From Pyrocephalus nanus (lineage: Eukaryota; Chordata; Aves; Passeriformes; Tyrannidae), in contig CM076266.1 of the NCBI GenBank assembly GCA_038380795.1, positions 36,655,425-36,719,424 of the forward strand: a stretch of 64,000 nucleotides of DNA, in the 5' to 3' direction. Made by a program: the position numbers and the translations under genes. Under the pieces are notes generated by a model. It worked only from the letters and a program-made list of their open reading frames with translations, was not told the origin of the DNA and did no database searches. Positions 50,001 to 61,636 of this stretch are shown here, piece after piece; position 1 is the first letter of the stretch, and each line of letters opens with the position of its first letter.

Positions 50001-53000
50001 AGATGAGGATCATCTGTGTTAATCCAGTGTTTCTGGCTCAGTGTTCATCTGTGTTTCCAGGGGGAGATCACCTTTGTCACAGGATATAAATAAGGCATTT
50101 TACTCATGAAAGCTTAATTTTGAACTCAAAAGATCAGGCATCCATCGATCATTTAAGGAATCGTCTCTGATCTGCAGTGAACGAATGTCTGCGGGTCAGT
50201 ATCCTCTGGAGCGAAGTTCATGCTGCCTATGCCCTCCCCGAGTGTAGTCTCTATTATTAGAGCAAAGACACTATTCTAGGAGAGGAGCTGCTACTTGCAA
50301 AGTGGGACAGAGAGAGAGCAGGGTCAGGTCTAAGAATAGGCCAGGGTCCCACTCTGGCTCAGAGACACAGGCAGCAGCCTGGCTGAGATGTGTCTCCGTG
50401 AGAGGAGGAGGAGGAGGAGGAGGAGGAGAAGGAGGCAAAGGAGGAAGCTTGGGACAGGATGCTGTGCTGAAGTGCTGATGTTCAAACATCCATGAAGAGA
50501 ACCTTCTAATGAACCCTAGGCGTCTTCCTAAGGGTGTGAATAAACTCACTTGAGACTGTAGCGTGTGGTGGCTGGATTTGTACGCATTTCTCTAGCAGGC
50601 TACGTGTGGCTGCATGTTCACTCGTATGTTTTATGTTTGGTAGAAGCTGCTTGATGTGGATATGGAAGAGTTGTGTCATGAGCTCCAGATAATACAGGCT
50701 TCTTCTCTGCCTGAATCACACTGTCCTTCAGGGCCTCCTGGCCCCCAGGTGAGTGATGCATTCGTGATTAAACCACATCATTCGCTCACTTGCTCCAAGG
50801 TCCTTATAAAGCTGTGAAGCATCTGAAAATGCTTTTTACAACTTAATAAACATACCAAGCCCTGCTTAATTTCATTTTGATATGACTTCTTAGCATAAAT
50901 CATGTAGGCTCTTTACCCTATCTTCTCATCCCTGCCTTGCATACTCCAGTCTATTTCAAGCTCTCCCTCCATTTTTGTGGAATTCTCCAGGGGGTAGCAC
51001 ATATCAAAAATCCCAGAGGAGGCATCACTTCTTTCAGAGGTTCTTTATCAGGTTTTTCTTTGTTTTAGACTCTGTTGTCCTTTTATGTGAGTACAAAAGC
51101 CTGCGGAGTGGATGCACAAGAGATGCAGTGGACTGGAATGTTAGCAGAGTACATCTCTGGGAAGGCAAACACCTCCAGCAGATGCCAGAGACAAGGAGGG
51201 GCTTCAGCAGGGCAGAGGGGTGGGATTCGGGAAGTGGATGATCTGGTAGCTTGATCTGCAACATCTCTGCCTCTGAGTTGCTGAATAGCCTTGGCTGAGT
51301 CTTTTTGACCTCACACCTCATTTTTGGCAATTTACGCTTCCAGTAATCTTTAGAGGAAGGTCAGAAATCTTAGAATCACAGAACAGGTTGAGTTGGAAGG
51401 GACCTTTAAAGGTCAGCTAGCACAATCTCCCCCTACCTCAAACAAGGACATCATCTTCAACTAGGTCAGGTTGCTCACATCCCCATGCAAACTGATCACC
51501 TTCTTCTGAGGAAACAGACCACCTCTAGAGGAAAGTTTTTTATGGACATCTCTGTAAAGGGGAGAAGATGATCAATTTGCCTTTCCATTCTATTTTGTTC
51601 CCTACAAAGAAAAATGAGACTTTTCATGGTGAGGTACTTCCAGTTTCTCCCGAGGCACAGGCAGTCCTAATCTATGTGCTGTGCCTGGTTCTTTGGGACA
51701 GTGATCTTCCTGAAGGCCCCTGGGTGCCAGTTGATTACAATATAGGTAATGGCAGAGATGGCACTGGGCCTTTGCTGCAGCAAAGCTATGACTGAGGCTT
51801 TGGCAGCACAAGAAGTGAACAAGCACCCAAACACTATTTAAAAAGCATGGACAGCACATCAAAGTAAAGGTTCAGTTATGTGGCAAAAAGCTCAACTTTA
51901 ATTATTTAGAAGTCGATATTTCAGAAGGTATTTGTAGATAGTCTAGAAGTTGCAAGGTGAAAGCCACAAAGTATTCTTTTTATAGAATCATAGAAAGGTT
52001 TGTGTTGGAAGAGATCTTAAATGTCATCTAGTTCCAACCCCCACAAACCTTGTCTTTATTGTTCTGCCGTTTCGTCTTTGCTGAGATGCAGGATGAGGCA
52101 GATTTATTTTGTATGAGAATGATGAGGAATGGTGAGAAGCGATGGGAGGTGTTCCTCCGGTCCTGTACTGAGAAAAGCCTCTGCATTATGAAACAGTCCT
52201 GCAGTATGGTTGGCCATGATCCAGAGTTGCCATACATGTGAAAGACGCAGTTGTTACTTCAGTCTTCACTAGACTGTCTTTTTTTTTTTTAAGATAAAAA
52301 ATCTCTTAATACTGTCCCTGGCTTACACTGGAAGAACAGTAATGTTAATTCTATTGTTCTACAAAGTCTATTGCTATAAATAATATTAATCTTGTAACCA
52401 AATGACCTATGATGACTCCAAGAACATTTTTAAATAGAGCAGGCTGGCAGATTTTATCACAACAGCAGACAGTAGAGTGGGTATAACATGGCTTTGGAAT
52501 TTTTAATTATAAATTATAGGACTGTATCTTGTAAAGGGACAACATCAGAACCAGCAGTCCTCTGGGCAATACTTTTGTGACAATGGCAGCCTTAAAAGAA
52601 TACTACCATTACAAAAAGAGATCTACAAAGTACCGAATTCTTTTCTACTGTAGCTTGCATGGCTTTCATGCCATGCAGAGGAGTTGCAAAAGCTCATACT
52701 GTTGAATCATAGCTGAATTTTAACACTTTTTCATAAGAAGGAGAATTAGATTTGTAATGGTATTACTCAGACTATAATTCCTCCCATGTTTAGCGTTCTA
52801 ATGAAAGAAATAAGGTAAAAGTTGTCTCTGACTCTAATAGAGTGTATTCTGATTTGCACTACTGAAAACCTGAAATTTGCATTTGATGGTACATTTTATT
52901 CCTATTCTTGTACAATTTGCATCACATTTTGGACAGTACAAGGCAGCCAGGATCCAAGCCTGGAATGAATGATTTGTATTGTGAATCTAATACTTCTGTG

Positions 53001-56000
53001 ATGCAGGATCATAGGATGTTTTTCCTTAGTCACTCAAAAGTAAAAGGTAGTCTGTGAACTGAAACATTCTACAAACAAAACCGTTTTTCTGTTTTGATTT
53101 TTTTTTTTTTTTTTACTGAAATGGAGTTCAAGGTCTCACTGGATTAAGAAGTCTCCTGAAAGGAGAATCAGTATGATTTGAGAGAGAGAGGCTGACCTCC
53201 TTTCACAGCCAATGCAGTGTCTCCACGTCCTTGTTGTTGTTAATTCTTCAGGACTCCAATAACTTCTCATCTTTCATTTGCCCCTGGCTTGTTTTTCTTG
53301 TTGGTCCTGGTCATCCATGAGATGCCTCTGCACTTCCCATGTCAGTCCAGCTCTCCAGCCTCCCATTTAGCCGTGGCACAGACCTGATATTTAGAGGCCA
53401 CATTCAAACATGTCATTCAGCACCTCAGGCTCACAGATTCACACTGTTCCCAGGAAACACCCACAGGGCCAAGGGTTGAGGGAAGACAACCAGCAGTGCC
53501 TCCTCACTAATGCAGTTTAATAATAGCATTCACTTTTCTTCCTAGGGTCCACAAGGAATTCCTGGTATAATGGGACCAAAAGGGGAGAAAGTAAGTATCT
53601 TTTGTTTTGGAGTTTGATAAGTTTTTGAGGGGCAAAGAAGAAGGGGAAGACTTCCACTTTTTCCTTATCTGTTAAGTGAATGATGAGTCTTAGGAATGGG
53701 AGGATTTGCTTTAATTGGAATGCAAAGCTATGAATTGCTTTGAAGATATAATTTAAAACTTCATCTTTCAGTATTTGTTTTCGGTCTTGAAATATTTTTA
53801 TGGCTTCTCATGATAGATACCTCTGTTTAGGGCATTAAGAAAGCACCTCAGGTTCACAAGTCAGCAATGTTACTGATCCAAAAGCCTTTGAGTTCCCTGT
53901 CCCTCTGGAAGGGTGGGAAAAGCAGAGCTCTCCCCTGTAGTGTGAATTGTATGGGGCAGCTCAGGTATTAAAACTGGCCTGTATGTTAAGTTATGTTTTC
54001 AAATATGCAAAACATTTGTTCCATAATGATGCCTAAAGAACTTTATACCTGGAGCTGGGCACGTGGTTATGTGCTTTGTTATACAAGGTGATGACAACAG
54101 ATTTGGGGCTGAGAACAGAGGAAAGACCAAGGAGCTCTGATGTAATTCTTCTCATTTTACCTCTGAGTCTTGAGCACAAAGATATTTCCAATGTTTTGCT
54201 TGTTTGTTTGTTTTTGTTGTGTGTTTGTTTGTTTTTAATATAAATGCATAGATGCATTGACTTATGGACCACTGTGCTTTACTTGGTGGCTACAAGACTA
54301 ACATATTCCTTTCTCTGGCAGGGTGAGATTGGCAGGCCAGGAAGAAAGGTATGAACAAAGGTGCTGTCTCAAAAATCCATTGAATACTTGAATACTGCCA
54401 AAGAGGGGTGCAGACAAGAGCTGAAAATAACTAGCCAATGCTGAAGTTTAATCTGTTGGTGCTGCTCTGACTGGTACTTAGGGTGGATGGCAGGGAACTT
54501 CAGGTGCAGGGCTGGAGACCTGTCCCAGCTGGTTTGAATTCAACAAATTCCCTCAGTAAAAGCATGGAGATTAGTAAAAAAGAGTGGAAAATTACTTGAA
54601 TTATGTCTCTTGGGACAGGGGAAGGAGGATATGGGAGATATCACAAAAGATGCATAAAAAAAACCCAAAGCAAAATCAAATTTTTACTCTTTCAAAGTCT
54701 AAACAAGGCTCATCCAGATATCCCTGAAGGAGGAATAACCATTAATGATTATAATTCCAGAGTTTTGGCACCAATGCAATATGCTGACTACAATCCTAGG
54801 CTTACTTGGTGACATATGAGCTGTGATATATTGTCAAAAATATGTGCCCCTACATGTGATGAAACAGAATACGTTATCTCAGTCACTAAGTACATCCATT
54901 TAATGTAATTAATTTTAAAAGAAGACAGAAATGCAGGATGAAATCAGAGATGTGCTGAGGGTAGTCACTAACCAGGAAAAGAAGTGCTCTTCTAATAATA
55001 CACTAAGGATTTTAACACCTTTCTAATAATACACACCACCTACGAATCAGTAATAAAAATATATGTAAAACACATAAACACATCAACGAATCTATTTGCA
55101 AATAGATCACAGTAAACAAAAAATTGCAGTAAACAAAAATATTATTTCTATAAATTCAAGGGTTCAGAACAGTAATATCTTCAAGAGAGTGACCCACCAA
55201 TGTACAAGAAGGTGCAAACCTTAACCACAGTACATTGATACTTCTGACAAAAACCAGTAGGTTCCAAAAGAGGAGTCGCTCAGGATGGAAATAAAACAGT
55301 ATAATTCTTGCTAAAAGCTGTCTGGCCCTTGGAAGTTCACTCGGCCCCAAAAGTCATGATGACATTTCTAATATCGTATCGCCAAGTGGTGTAATGCAGT
55401 GGAATAGCATTAAACTGCAGGATTTTAGGAGATATTCAAAGAGTGATTTACGGGCAGTAATTAAAACAGAAAAATAACTGTATGTATGCAGTTGTTGCTA
55501 GTCATATAGTAGTTAATAAAGAGCAATTATAGTTAGTAATATAGGAATGTTTAGAATAAGAACAATAGCAATAGGAATAGTTAGTTGAAGATTTGGTTCT
55601 GCTCTTACCACAAATTGAATTCATATCGATATAATTGCATGCAGGTCTTTTTATCTCCTGTCTGCAGTAGAGTGTGTAGGAATGATGTTTTATGAATCAT
55701 TGTAATCAATGTTTTCCGTTCAAGGGTAGACCGGGTCCCCCGGGCGTCCCTGGGATGCCAGGACCAGTAGGATGGCCTGGACCTGTGGGACCGAAGGTAA
55801 GACTAAAATTCACATGGAACAACCTGTTCAGCATCATGAGGACAGAATAGTTGTCTTGGGAAGTCTCTAAACAACTACCTGCTGGAGGCTGGGAAGATGT
55901 AACAGTGCAAGGACACTCTGTGCTTGTCCCATTTCTTTCACTGGCATGCCCAGTCTAGGATTGGGTTATTCCACCAACCCAACCTCTGTACATTTCCTAT

Positions 56001-59000
56001 ATTGATTAAGCATGCCAAGGGAAATTGAAAATCAGCCTAATAAAGACTTATTGATAGCCCCTGGTGTCTCACAATCAGTGTTTCTAAACCCATCATCATC
56101 TTTATGACTATTCTTTATGACGAACCCTTTGCCTGTGTGATCAGAGAGAAAACACTAGGCTGGTGTCAAGGGAAAAAGATCACAAATCATGAGGATTACT
56201 TACCACATCTCTGAAGCTCATTTCCATACAAATAAACATTCATTCCTGTTATTTTTATTAACCAACAGCAGAAGAAATGACAGGACACACTTTACTATTG
56301 CAGAGTGGTTGCTTCATTTGCATTTATTATAAAAAAAGCTTCAGGACAGTCCTTTAGTGAGTACTATCTCATGCTAAAGGTATACAGCTCTTCACAGGAG
56401 CCTCAGTTTATGGAGTTTCTAGTAGGACTTTTGAGATAACTTGCTTTTTTTTTTCAATCTTGTATGCATGAGTTTGAAGCTGCATTTTCCGGTAAATCTT
56501 TGATTCTTCATTTGCTCTATGAAAGTTGATGTCTTCACCTCAGAGGATGTAATGTAGTAGCTCTTTATACTGCAAGAATAATAGAAGATGACTTCTAATT
56601 CAAGCCACATCTGGAAGCAGACCTTCAAGATCTTTAAAGCTATTTTAGATTAATAACATCACATTATAGTATGTGGGAATATAGACAAGCAACAAGAGAG
56701 TATGCACTTAAAAGAAATCAATGAACTGGGAGATGGGAAACGGTGTCCCCCCTCAAACAAATTGAGTGTTATGATTTCCTACAGTGGAAGCAGTGAGGGC
56801 AGAGGGAAGGTTCAACTAACTTCATACTCTTAGCAAAAGAGACAGCAAAGCAGACAGGAAACTCATTCACTTAGTCTTTTCCTTATATAGGCTTTAGCCT
56901 ATATATATATATTTATATATATATACATATATTTAGTCTTTCTGATTTTGATTTAATCTTCTCTGTCTATTACTATGCTTTTTCATCACACTCCTAAAAG
57001 CAACCCTCACACTCAGTAGTAATATTTTTTTCTATACTTTAGCTGCAGTTCTTACTTGCTGTTTGATTTCACTTCTTGTGCTTTTATTGTCGTCTGATAC
57101 TGGTCTCCTCTGTTCTTTAGAAAAGTTCACAACTTTATTTTTTCTGGTCTTTATAAATTTCAGATTCCTGCCTGTCAGTGAAGGCTCCAGCTGAATACAG
57201 TCCAGCAGATCTCTGGTCTCATATCAGTTGATTGTGTTTCTCTTTCCTTTTCCCCCATCTCTGATCTTCTCAAAGTTCTGATACATCTTCACCACAAACA
57301 TTTTCTGCATCCTTTTCCTGCTGTAAATCTCCAGTGTGCTGCTGTTTGGCTTTATTTCCTCATGTCCACCTCTGTGGATATTTGCTACTTCTTCAGCTGA
57401 GTCTCCTTCCTTGTCTTCTCTTTCTTTGACACAGCCTTAGTTCGGTCCTTGTTTCTCCCACTTTGTTTCTTCAAGTCTTTTCTGTGCTTCTCCAGGGTCA
57501 GCAGCCAATGTGAAAATCCCCTCCATTTCTAGGACAGTGAAAGCTGAAGGAGAATGAGAGGCAAATGTATTCTGCTCGTAGTGCTGTTGCATGTCTGGCC
57601 ATCTACTCCATTATTTCATGCTAGATATAATTAGCTGACAGTAGCCAGAGAAGTTGTAAATTTTTTTCATTATTTACTGGCTCCAAATGACTGTACAGCA
57701 CATGATGTCTCAGAACTACATTAAAAGCAGTCCCTATGCCTCCCCAAGCCATAAGGCATGCAGCAAAACACCTTTCTTTTCTGCAACCTAGTGGAAGTGG
57801 AAGTGATGCTGGGTAGAGACAATGCACCTTCATGCAGAAAAGGTGATGGTGGTTTGCTTGCATGTTCTTTAATAACATCTGGCAAAACTGGAGTACGAGT
57901 TATGCACACAAGAAAATGTAAATAGAAGAGTAAGATAGCATGTGAGGACTCAGGCAGAATACAATTGCAGTATAGAACTCTGTCTACTGTGCTACATCAA
58001 GGTCAGGCTTATCTCAACTATTTGACATAAAACCTGAACCACTAAACTGTCAGACATTCAAATACGAAGTCATCAGAGAGCCACAATCAATAACTCTCTT
58101 TATTGACCCCTTTAGGGTGAAAAGGGAGAGTTGGGTGTGATGGGATTGCCAGGTACAAGAGGACCAATGGGCTCCAAGGTTTGTTAACCAAATGCTGCAT
58201 TTTCAGACATTGGTTTCTAACACTCTGCTGACAGCTGCTTCCCTCATGAATTTGCCGGAAAACATTTATCAATATATATCTTTTCTAATACAGCTAAAAA
58301 GATATGCTCTACATCAAGCAAGGTTATGTTGTGTGGCTGGGCTTGGCTGTGCTTTTAGCTTTTCCTAAAAATGCTTTGGTATAAATTGTTGTAATTCATT
58401 TTAAAAGCAAACTCATATATAATTGTATCACACTAGAAAAATGAAGTTCTTAAGCATATCTGAAGCATTAAATCCTGTCTGCAATGTTTTCTACCCACCT
58501 CATGGACTGTGGAGATCATTTTGGTCCTCTGCAATATCTATGCATATATATTGGCATTTGTATAGAAGCACAATTTGATCTGGCTCTTCCAGTATCATTG
58601 TCTATAGCATAGACTGCCTTTAAAAATTTAAACCACAACATTTTATGGTACTTCAAAAAAATTAGGTAATCAGTTTATTCAAATAAAGGACTAGAAGGAA
58701 GAACTGAACACCATTATTTGCTGTATATTTCTTTAAGAGAAAGATCAGTTTTATATTAATGATCACATTAGGTTACTTAAGTATTACTAAAAGATATTCC
58801 ACGGGGTAAAAAACACAATAAACTCCAAACAAACAAAGCAGAAGAGGAATATTATTGCTAAAATGATTTTAGATTATTAATTATGGCATCCAATGCTTTA
58901 TTCATTTTCAGTTACATTTTATTTCACTTGTTTCAATTTTAAAGCAATATCAAATCTGCTGACTTTACCTGGCTTTTTCACACTGGCTTTTGGGCTGAGT

Positions 59001-61636
59001 TGTTGTGCCTTTAACTTAGGTTTCACAGTTCTGTTTCAGTGCAATTTTAGGAGCTATAAATATTCATTGCATTTACAAGTTGATGCAATTAATTATTTGT
59101 GCTTCGTTCTTTTTCTTCACTTCAAAGTTTGAAAGTCCGGCTTCTTGGGTGATCTCGAAAGCAAGAAGCATTAAAATATCTATCATTCCCTTTAGGGTTT
59201 TCCTGGAACTAGAGGAGAAAAGGTCAGTGTGACAATAGAATATTGTGTATAATTTAATATTGGGAAACAGTTATGTTAAAAAAAGTAACTGTAGGAATGA
59301 GATTGAATTTTGATGAAGTCCAAAGGTCCCACTGAGAAATGAAAAACAAGTCTAGAGAAGAAGCACAGTCTCATGGCTTGGGCTGGGATGCTGAAGAAGC
59401 GAATTTTACACCCTGTCTTCTTGAGGACAAGTTGATACAGTGAACCTCACTACAGATTCCTCATCTGCAGAATGGGTATAATAATCCTTAATTTTTGGTC
59501 TAGTTTCGTTAGGTGATACACGCTTTGGCATGGAGACAGTTTTTACTGTAAGACCTTACCGTGGGACTTGAACTGGGGAATGAAGCCAACTGGAAGAAAA
59601 AAATCAAGTCCAGGAAAGCATGTATTTAAAGAATTATCTGGGGAGAATGACACCCTTTTCCTATAGGCTTTGCTCTTAATTCTGTTATAATATCAATAAT
59701 GAACTGTATACCTCGCTCTGAAGACGTTACTGTATTCTGCTGGCTTCAAATAACACACCGTTATTTGAGAGATGTTTTTTGCTTCCTAATGGAATGGTGG
59801 TAATGAAGCTGTTGTGTCCTTCTTATCTCTCTCCAGGGAGCCAGAGGTGACAGGGGTGACAAAGGAGTCAAAGGAGACCAGGTGCTTTTCTTTTCCAAGT
59901 CGCTGTGATCTTTAACTGAAGGTGCATGTGAAGAGCAAGGTGCTTCTGAGAGCAAAAAACAGGAGTGGCATGGAGGAATGGATCATGGAAGCATCTTCCT
60001 GGGAGGGCAGGAGTGGTGAGGGAAGGCAGTGGTCCCATCTGATGTGAGGGTGGTGGGACAGACTCCATGTCTGTGTATCCCCCAGCCCCAGTGAATGGAG
60101 GGAGGGGGGAGGTTGATGAGTCAGAGGGGGATTTCCCTGGAGGTAACCTCAGTTTCTCCTGGCCTGTGCAGTCCAGAACTCTGGCAGCTTGCCAGAATGC
60201 TTTTAACAGGTGATAAGATAATATGAGGAGAGGAAGAAGGGTAGACATTCATGTCTTGGTGGTTCTTGTAACTAAGAAAGGAAAAAGTGCTTTTGATGCA
60301 AATGGCAAAAATGTCATTCCCAAAGGCGGGCTCTGGGAGCTGTTCAGGTAACAGGGCTGCCTGTAGACAAAAGCATAATTGAGAGGTTTTCACTAGAGCA
60401 GAAAAGCAGACAAGCAGACAGAGGAGTAGCATTACCATACAAAGAGCTTTACAGTAACATTTTGCTTATAATTCTCCACCTATTGAATGACCTACAGTAC
60501 TTAGTCAATGCAGGGTTTTTTAACTGATATGCATCAATGACACTTGATTTTCCTCCTTCCAAGGAAGGTGCTGCTTTGTCAAAGACCATTACACATTTTC
60601 TTATTATTTTTCTCCTTTGACTTTGTAGGGAGAAATAGGCTTCCCTGGAATGCTGGGACAAAAAGTAAGTGGGTGTGATGTGTTGGGGAGTTGTGTTAAA
60701 TGCTAACACAGGGTCAATTAGTGACTTCAGGGACTTCCTGGAAAGGTCTTGCTTGACTCAATGACTGCTTGGACTTGGTCAAATTCTTTAGAATTTTTAG
60801 CTTAGGAGAAATCTCTGATTTAGCTGTTTTTTGGTTTTTTCTCTTTTTTTCTCTCAAATCATTTGTTCAGTTATAATCTTCCTCCTGTTTAACATATCTA
60901 AACTCTTGATTATAGATTCATAACTGCTCTAATTGTTTGGGTTTTATTCACTTGAAACTAGTAAATATTTCTTTTTTGATACTCCTAATTGAAATGGCTC
61001 TACTATAAATAGCAGTGATAGCCCTGATAAGTTCTTATGTCATTGTATTTCTGTACTTGAAAAACAAACAAAATGAAGATGTTAGCTTATGGAAAACTTA
61101 AAGGAGGATATTTTTTTACATAATCACATAATATCTCTGAAATTAGGATAAGAAAATAGTAGATACTCCTAAGGAGGTTAGGGTTAAATTCACCTCCCTT
61201 TCCCTGAGTGTCTTTATAACATGTGCATCTTGACAGCAAAGCAAGATTTTGCCAAGGGGTCAAACAGTTTTGCTTACCTTGACTTTCCCAAGTCTCTGAG
61301 CATGTTCCTGATCTCTCCATTTGACCTCCTCTTTATGAAAGGATTTTTCAGGGATATGTCTGTAAAATGTAAGAGATATTTTTTACTTCCTGTTTGGTTT
61401 AAAATATTGTATTATCATTTTGAATTTCTAAGGAAGAAGGTGTCTGATTATCTAGAGGAACTGTGTGAATGAGAGCAATGTCCACCTCTTGTCTTGTATA
61501 AGGCAGGTATAACCATGTACTTACATCCTGCTTCCTTCCCTCCATACCCATCAAGGGAGAGATGGGCCCCAAGGGACAATCCGGAGTACCGGGGCACAGA
61601 GGACCTATAGGAAGACCTGGAAAACGAGGCAAACAA
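34990..61636 (+). CDS. COLQ: Acetylcholinesterase collagenic tail peptide, 5' part (11 exons, continues beyond window)
   Basis: Known role: three ColQ strands form a triple helix that binds AChE tetramers through an N-terminal proline-rich attachment domain (PRAD) and anchors them in the synaptic basal lamina via heparan sulfate and MuSK. Exons: 34990-35095, 48690-48802, 50644-50748, 53546-53590, 54322-54348, 55725-55796, 58116-58178, 59196-59222, 59837-59881, 60629-60664, 61556-61636. They sum to 720 nt, or 240 codons, in frame. Order: signal peptide (1-27, cleavage after AYA likely), Cys51-Cys52, [17 protein letters not shown] (56-68, same motif as human), a short linker, then 46 unbroken Gly-X-Y triplets from Gly103. 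Heparin-binding motifs RKGR (131-134) and KRGK (236-239) are kept. The rest of the collagen domain and the C-terminal Cys-rich domain lie outside the window. Same strand as HACL1, as expected from synteny. Confidence 0.96.
43738..43798 (+). mobile_element. CR1 LINE 3' terminus, about 60 bp
   Basis: TTGAACTTGATGACCGTAGA followed by the terminal ATTCTATGATTCTATGA, in plus sense within COLQ intron 1. Confidence 0.88.
44280..44592. promoter_or_regulatory. Candidate muscle enhancer in COLQ intron 1
   Basis: A perfect MEF2 consensus CTATAAATAA (44288-44297) sits next to E-box CATCTG (44280-44285), with CACCTG at 44587-44592 and a CAGATG near 44483. Activity is inferred only from motif clustering in a muscle gene. 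Confidence 0.25.
45997..46330 (-). mobile_element. CR1 LINE fragment flanked by direct repeats
   Basis: A minus-sense CR1. The plus strand begins GAATCATAGAATCATGGAAT, GGTTGGAAAAGACCT, and continues through the CR1 ORF2 end (GAATCCACCACCTTCCTGGG). The coding frame is broken. An imperfect 25-bp direct repeat flanks it (45972-45996 and 46331-46355). Confidence 0.93.
46852..46893. repeat. 22-bp tandem duplication
   Basis: TTTTGATAATCTTATTCTTG occurs twice perfectly (46852-46871 and 46874-46893). Confidence 0.95.
48690..48802 (+). CDS. COLQ: COLQ coding exon 2, PRAD (residues 36-73)
   Basis: Acceptor TTGAACAG, donor GCACT|GTAAGT. Encodes [18 protein letters not shown] then [19 protein letters not shown]. 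The poly-proline core and adjacent CC are the AChE-binding element; Cys39 and Cys48 are additional to the human pair. Confidence 0.96.
48803..50643. other. COLQ intron 2
   Basis: A 1.8-kb intron with a purine-rich GGA repeat near 50402-50436. No gene is recognised. Confidence 0.75.
50402..50436. repeat. (GGA)n microsatellite
   Basis: About 11 GGA/GAA units, purine-only on the plus strand, 210 bp upstream of COLQ exon 3. Confidence 0.95.
50644..50748 (+). CDS. COLQ: COLQ coding exon 3, linker and collagen start (residues 74-108)
   Basis: Acceptor TTGGTAG, donor CCCAG|GTGAGT, phase 0. Encodes [18 protein letters not shown], then [11 protein letters not shown] and the first triplets GPPGPQ. 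Confidence 0.94.
51372..51540 (-). mobile_element. CR1 LINE 3' fragment
   Basis: The plus strand reads AGAATCACAGAACAGGTTGA, GTTGGAAGGGACCTTTAAAG, TCTTCAACTAGGTCAGGTTG: the CR1 3' UTR in minus sense within COLQ intron 3. Confidence 0.9.
51983..52045 (-). mobile_element. CR1 LINE 3' terminus, about 60 bp
   Basis: TAGAATCATAGAAAGGTTTG followed by TTGGAAGAGATCTTAAATG and CCAACCCCCA is the last part of a CR1, minus sense. It is a separate insertion from the one 450 bp upstream. Confidence 0.88.
53546..53590 (+). CDS. COLQ: COLQ coding exon 4 (residues 109-123)
   Basis: Acceptor TTCCTAG, donor GAGAAA|GTAAGT. Encodes [15 protein letters not shown], five collagen triplets. Confidence 0.96.
54197..54237. 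repeat. (TTTG)n low-complexity stretch
   Basis: TTTG repeats with interruptions, 85 bp upstream of COLQ exon 5. Confidence 0.9.
54322..54348 (+). CDS. COLQ: COLQ coding exon 5 (residues 124-132)
   Basis: A 27-nt exon, acceptor TGGCAG, donor AGAAAG|GTATGA. Encodes GEIGRPGRK; the last two residues start the first heparin-binding motif. Confidence 0.95.
55725..55796 (+). CDS. COLQ: COLQ coding exon 6 (residues 133-156)
   Basis: The acceptor is GTTCAAG (AAG, not CAG or TAG), donor CCGAAG|GTAAGA. Encodes [18 protein letters not shown] then GPVGPK. Confidence 0.96.
55797..58115. other. COLQ intron 6
   Basis: A 2.3-kb intron with an AT dinucleotide run at 56901-56935 and a C/T-rich stretch (about 57100-57500). 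No gene is recognised. Confidence 0.7.
56901..56935. repeat. (TA)n microsatellite
   Basis: Alternating AT with single-base interruptions. Confidence 0.9.
58116..58178 (+). CDS. COLQ: COLQ coding exon 7 (residues 157-177)
   Basis: Acceptor CCTTTAG, donor TCCAAG|GTTTGT. Encodes [18 protein letters not shown] then GSK. Confidence 0.96.
59196..59222 (+). CDS. COLQ: COLQ coding exon 8 (residues 178-186)
   Basis: A 27-nt exon, acceptor CCTTTAG, donor GAAAAG|GTCAGT. Encodes GFPGTRGEK. Confidence 0.95.
59837..59881 (+). CDS. COLQ: COLQ coding exon 9 (residues 187-201)
   Basis: Acceptor CTCCAG, donor GACCAG|GTGCTT. Encodes [15 protein letters not shown]. It is the least conserved collagen exon here but keeps every Gly. 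Confidence 0.92.
60629..60664 (+). CDS. COLQ: COLQ coding exon 10 (residues 202-213)
   Basis: Acceptor TTTGTAG, donor CAAAAA|GTAAGT. Encodes [12 protein letters not shown]. Confidence 0.95.
61556..61636 (+). CDS. COLQ: COLQ coding exon 11 (residues 214-240)
   Basis: The acceptor is CATCAAG (AAG), donor AAACAA|GTAGGA. Encodes [18 protein letters not shown] then GRPGKRGKQ, which carries the second heparin-binding motif KRGK. Confidence 0.96.

Larger units (their letters stand above)
50749..53545. other. COLQ intron 3
   Basis: A 2.8-kb intron with two CR1 3' ends (51372-51540 and 51983-52045) and T runs near 52279 and 53098. Nothing else is recognised. Confidence 0.75.
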
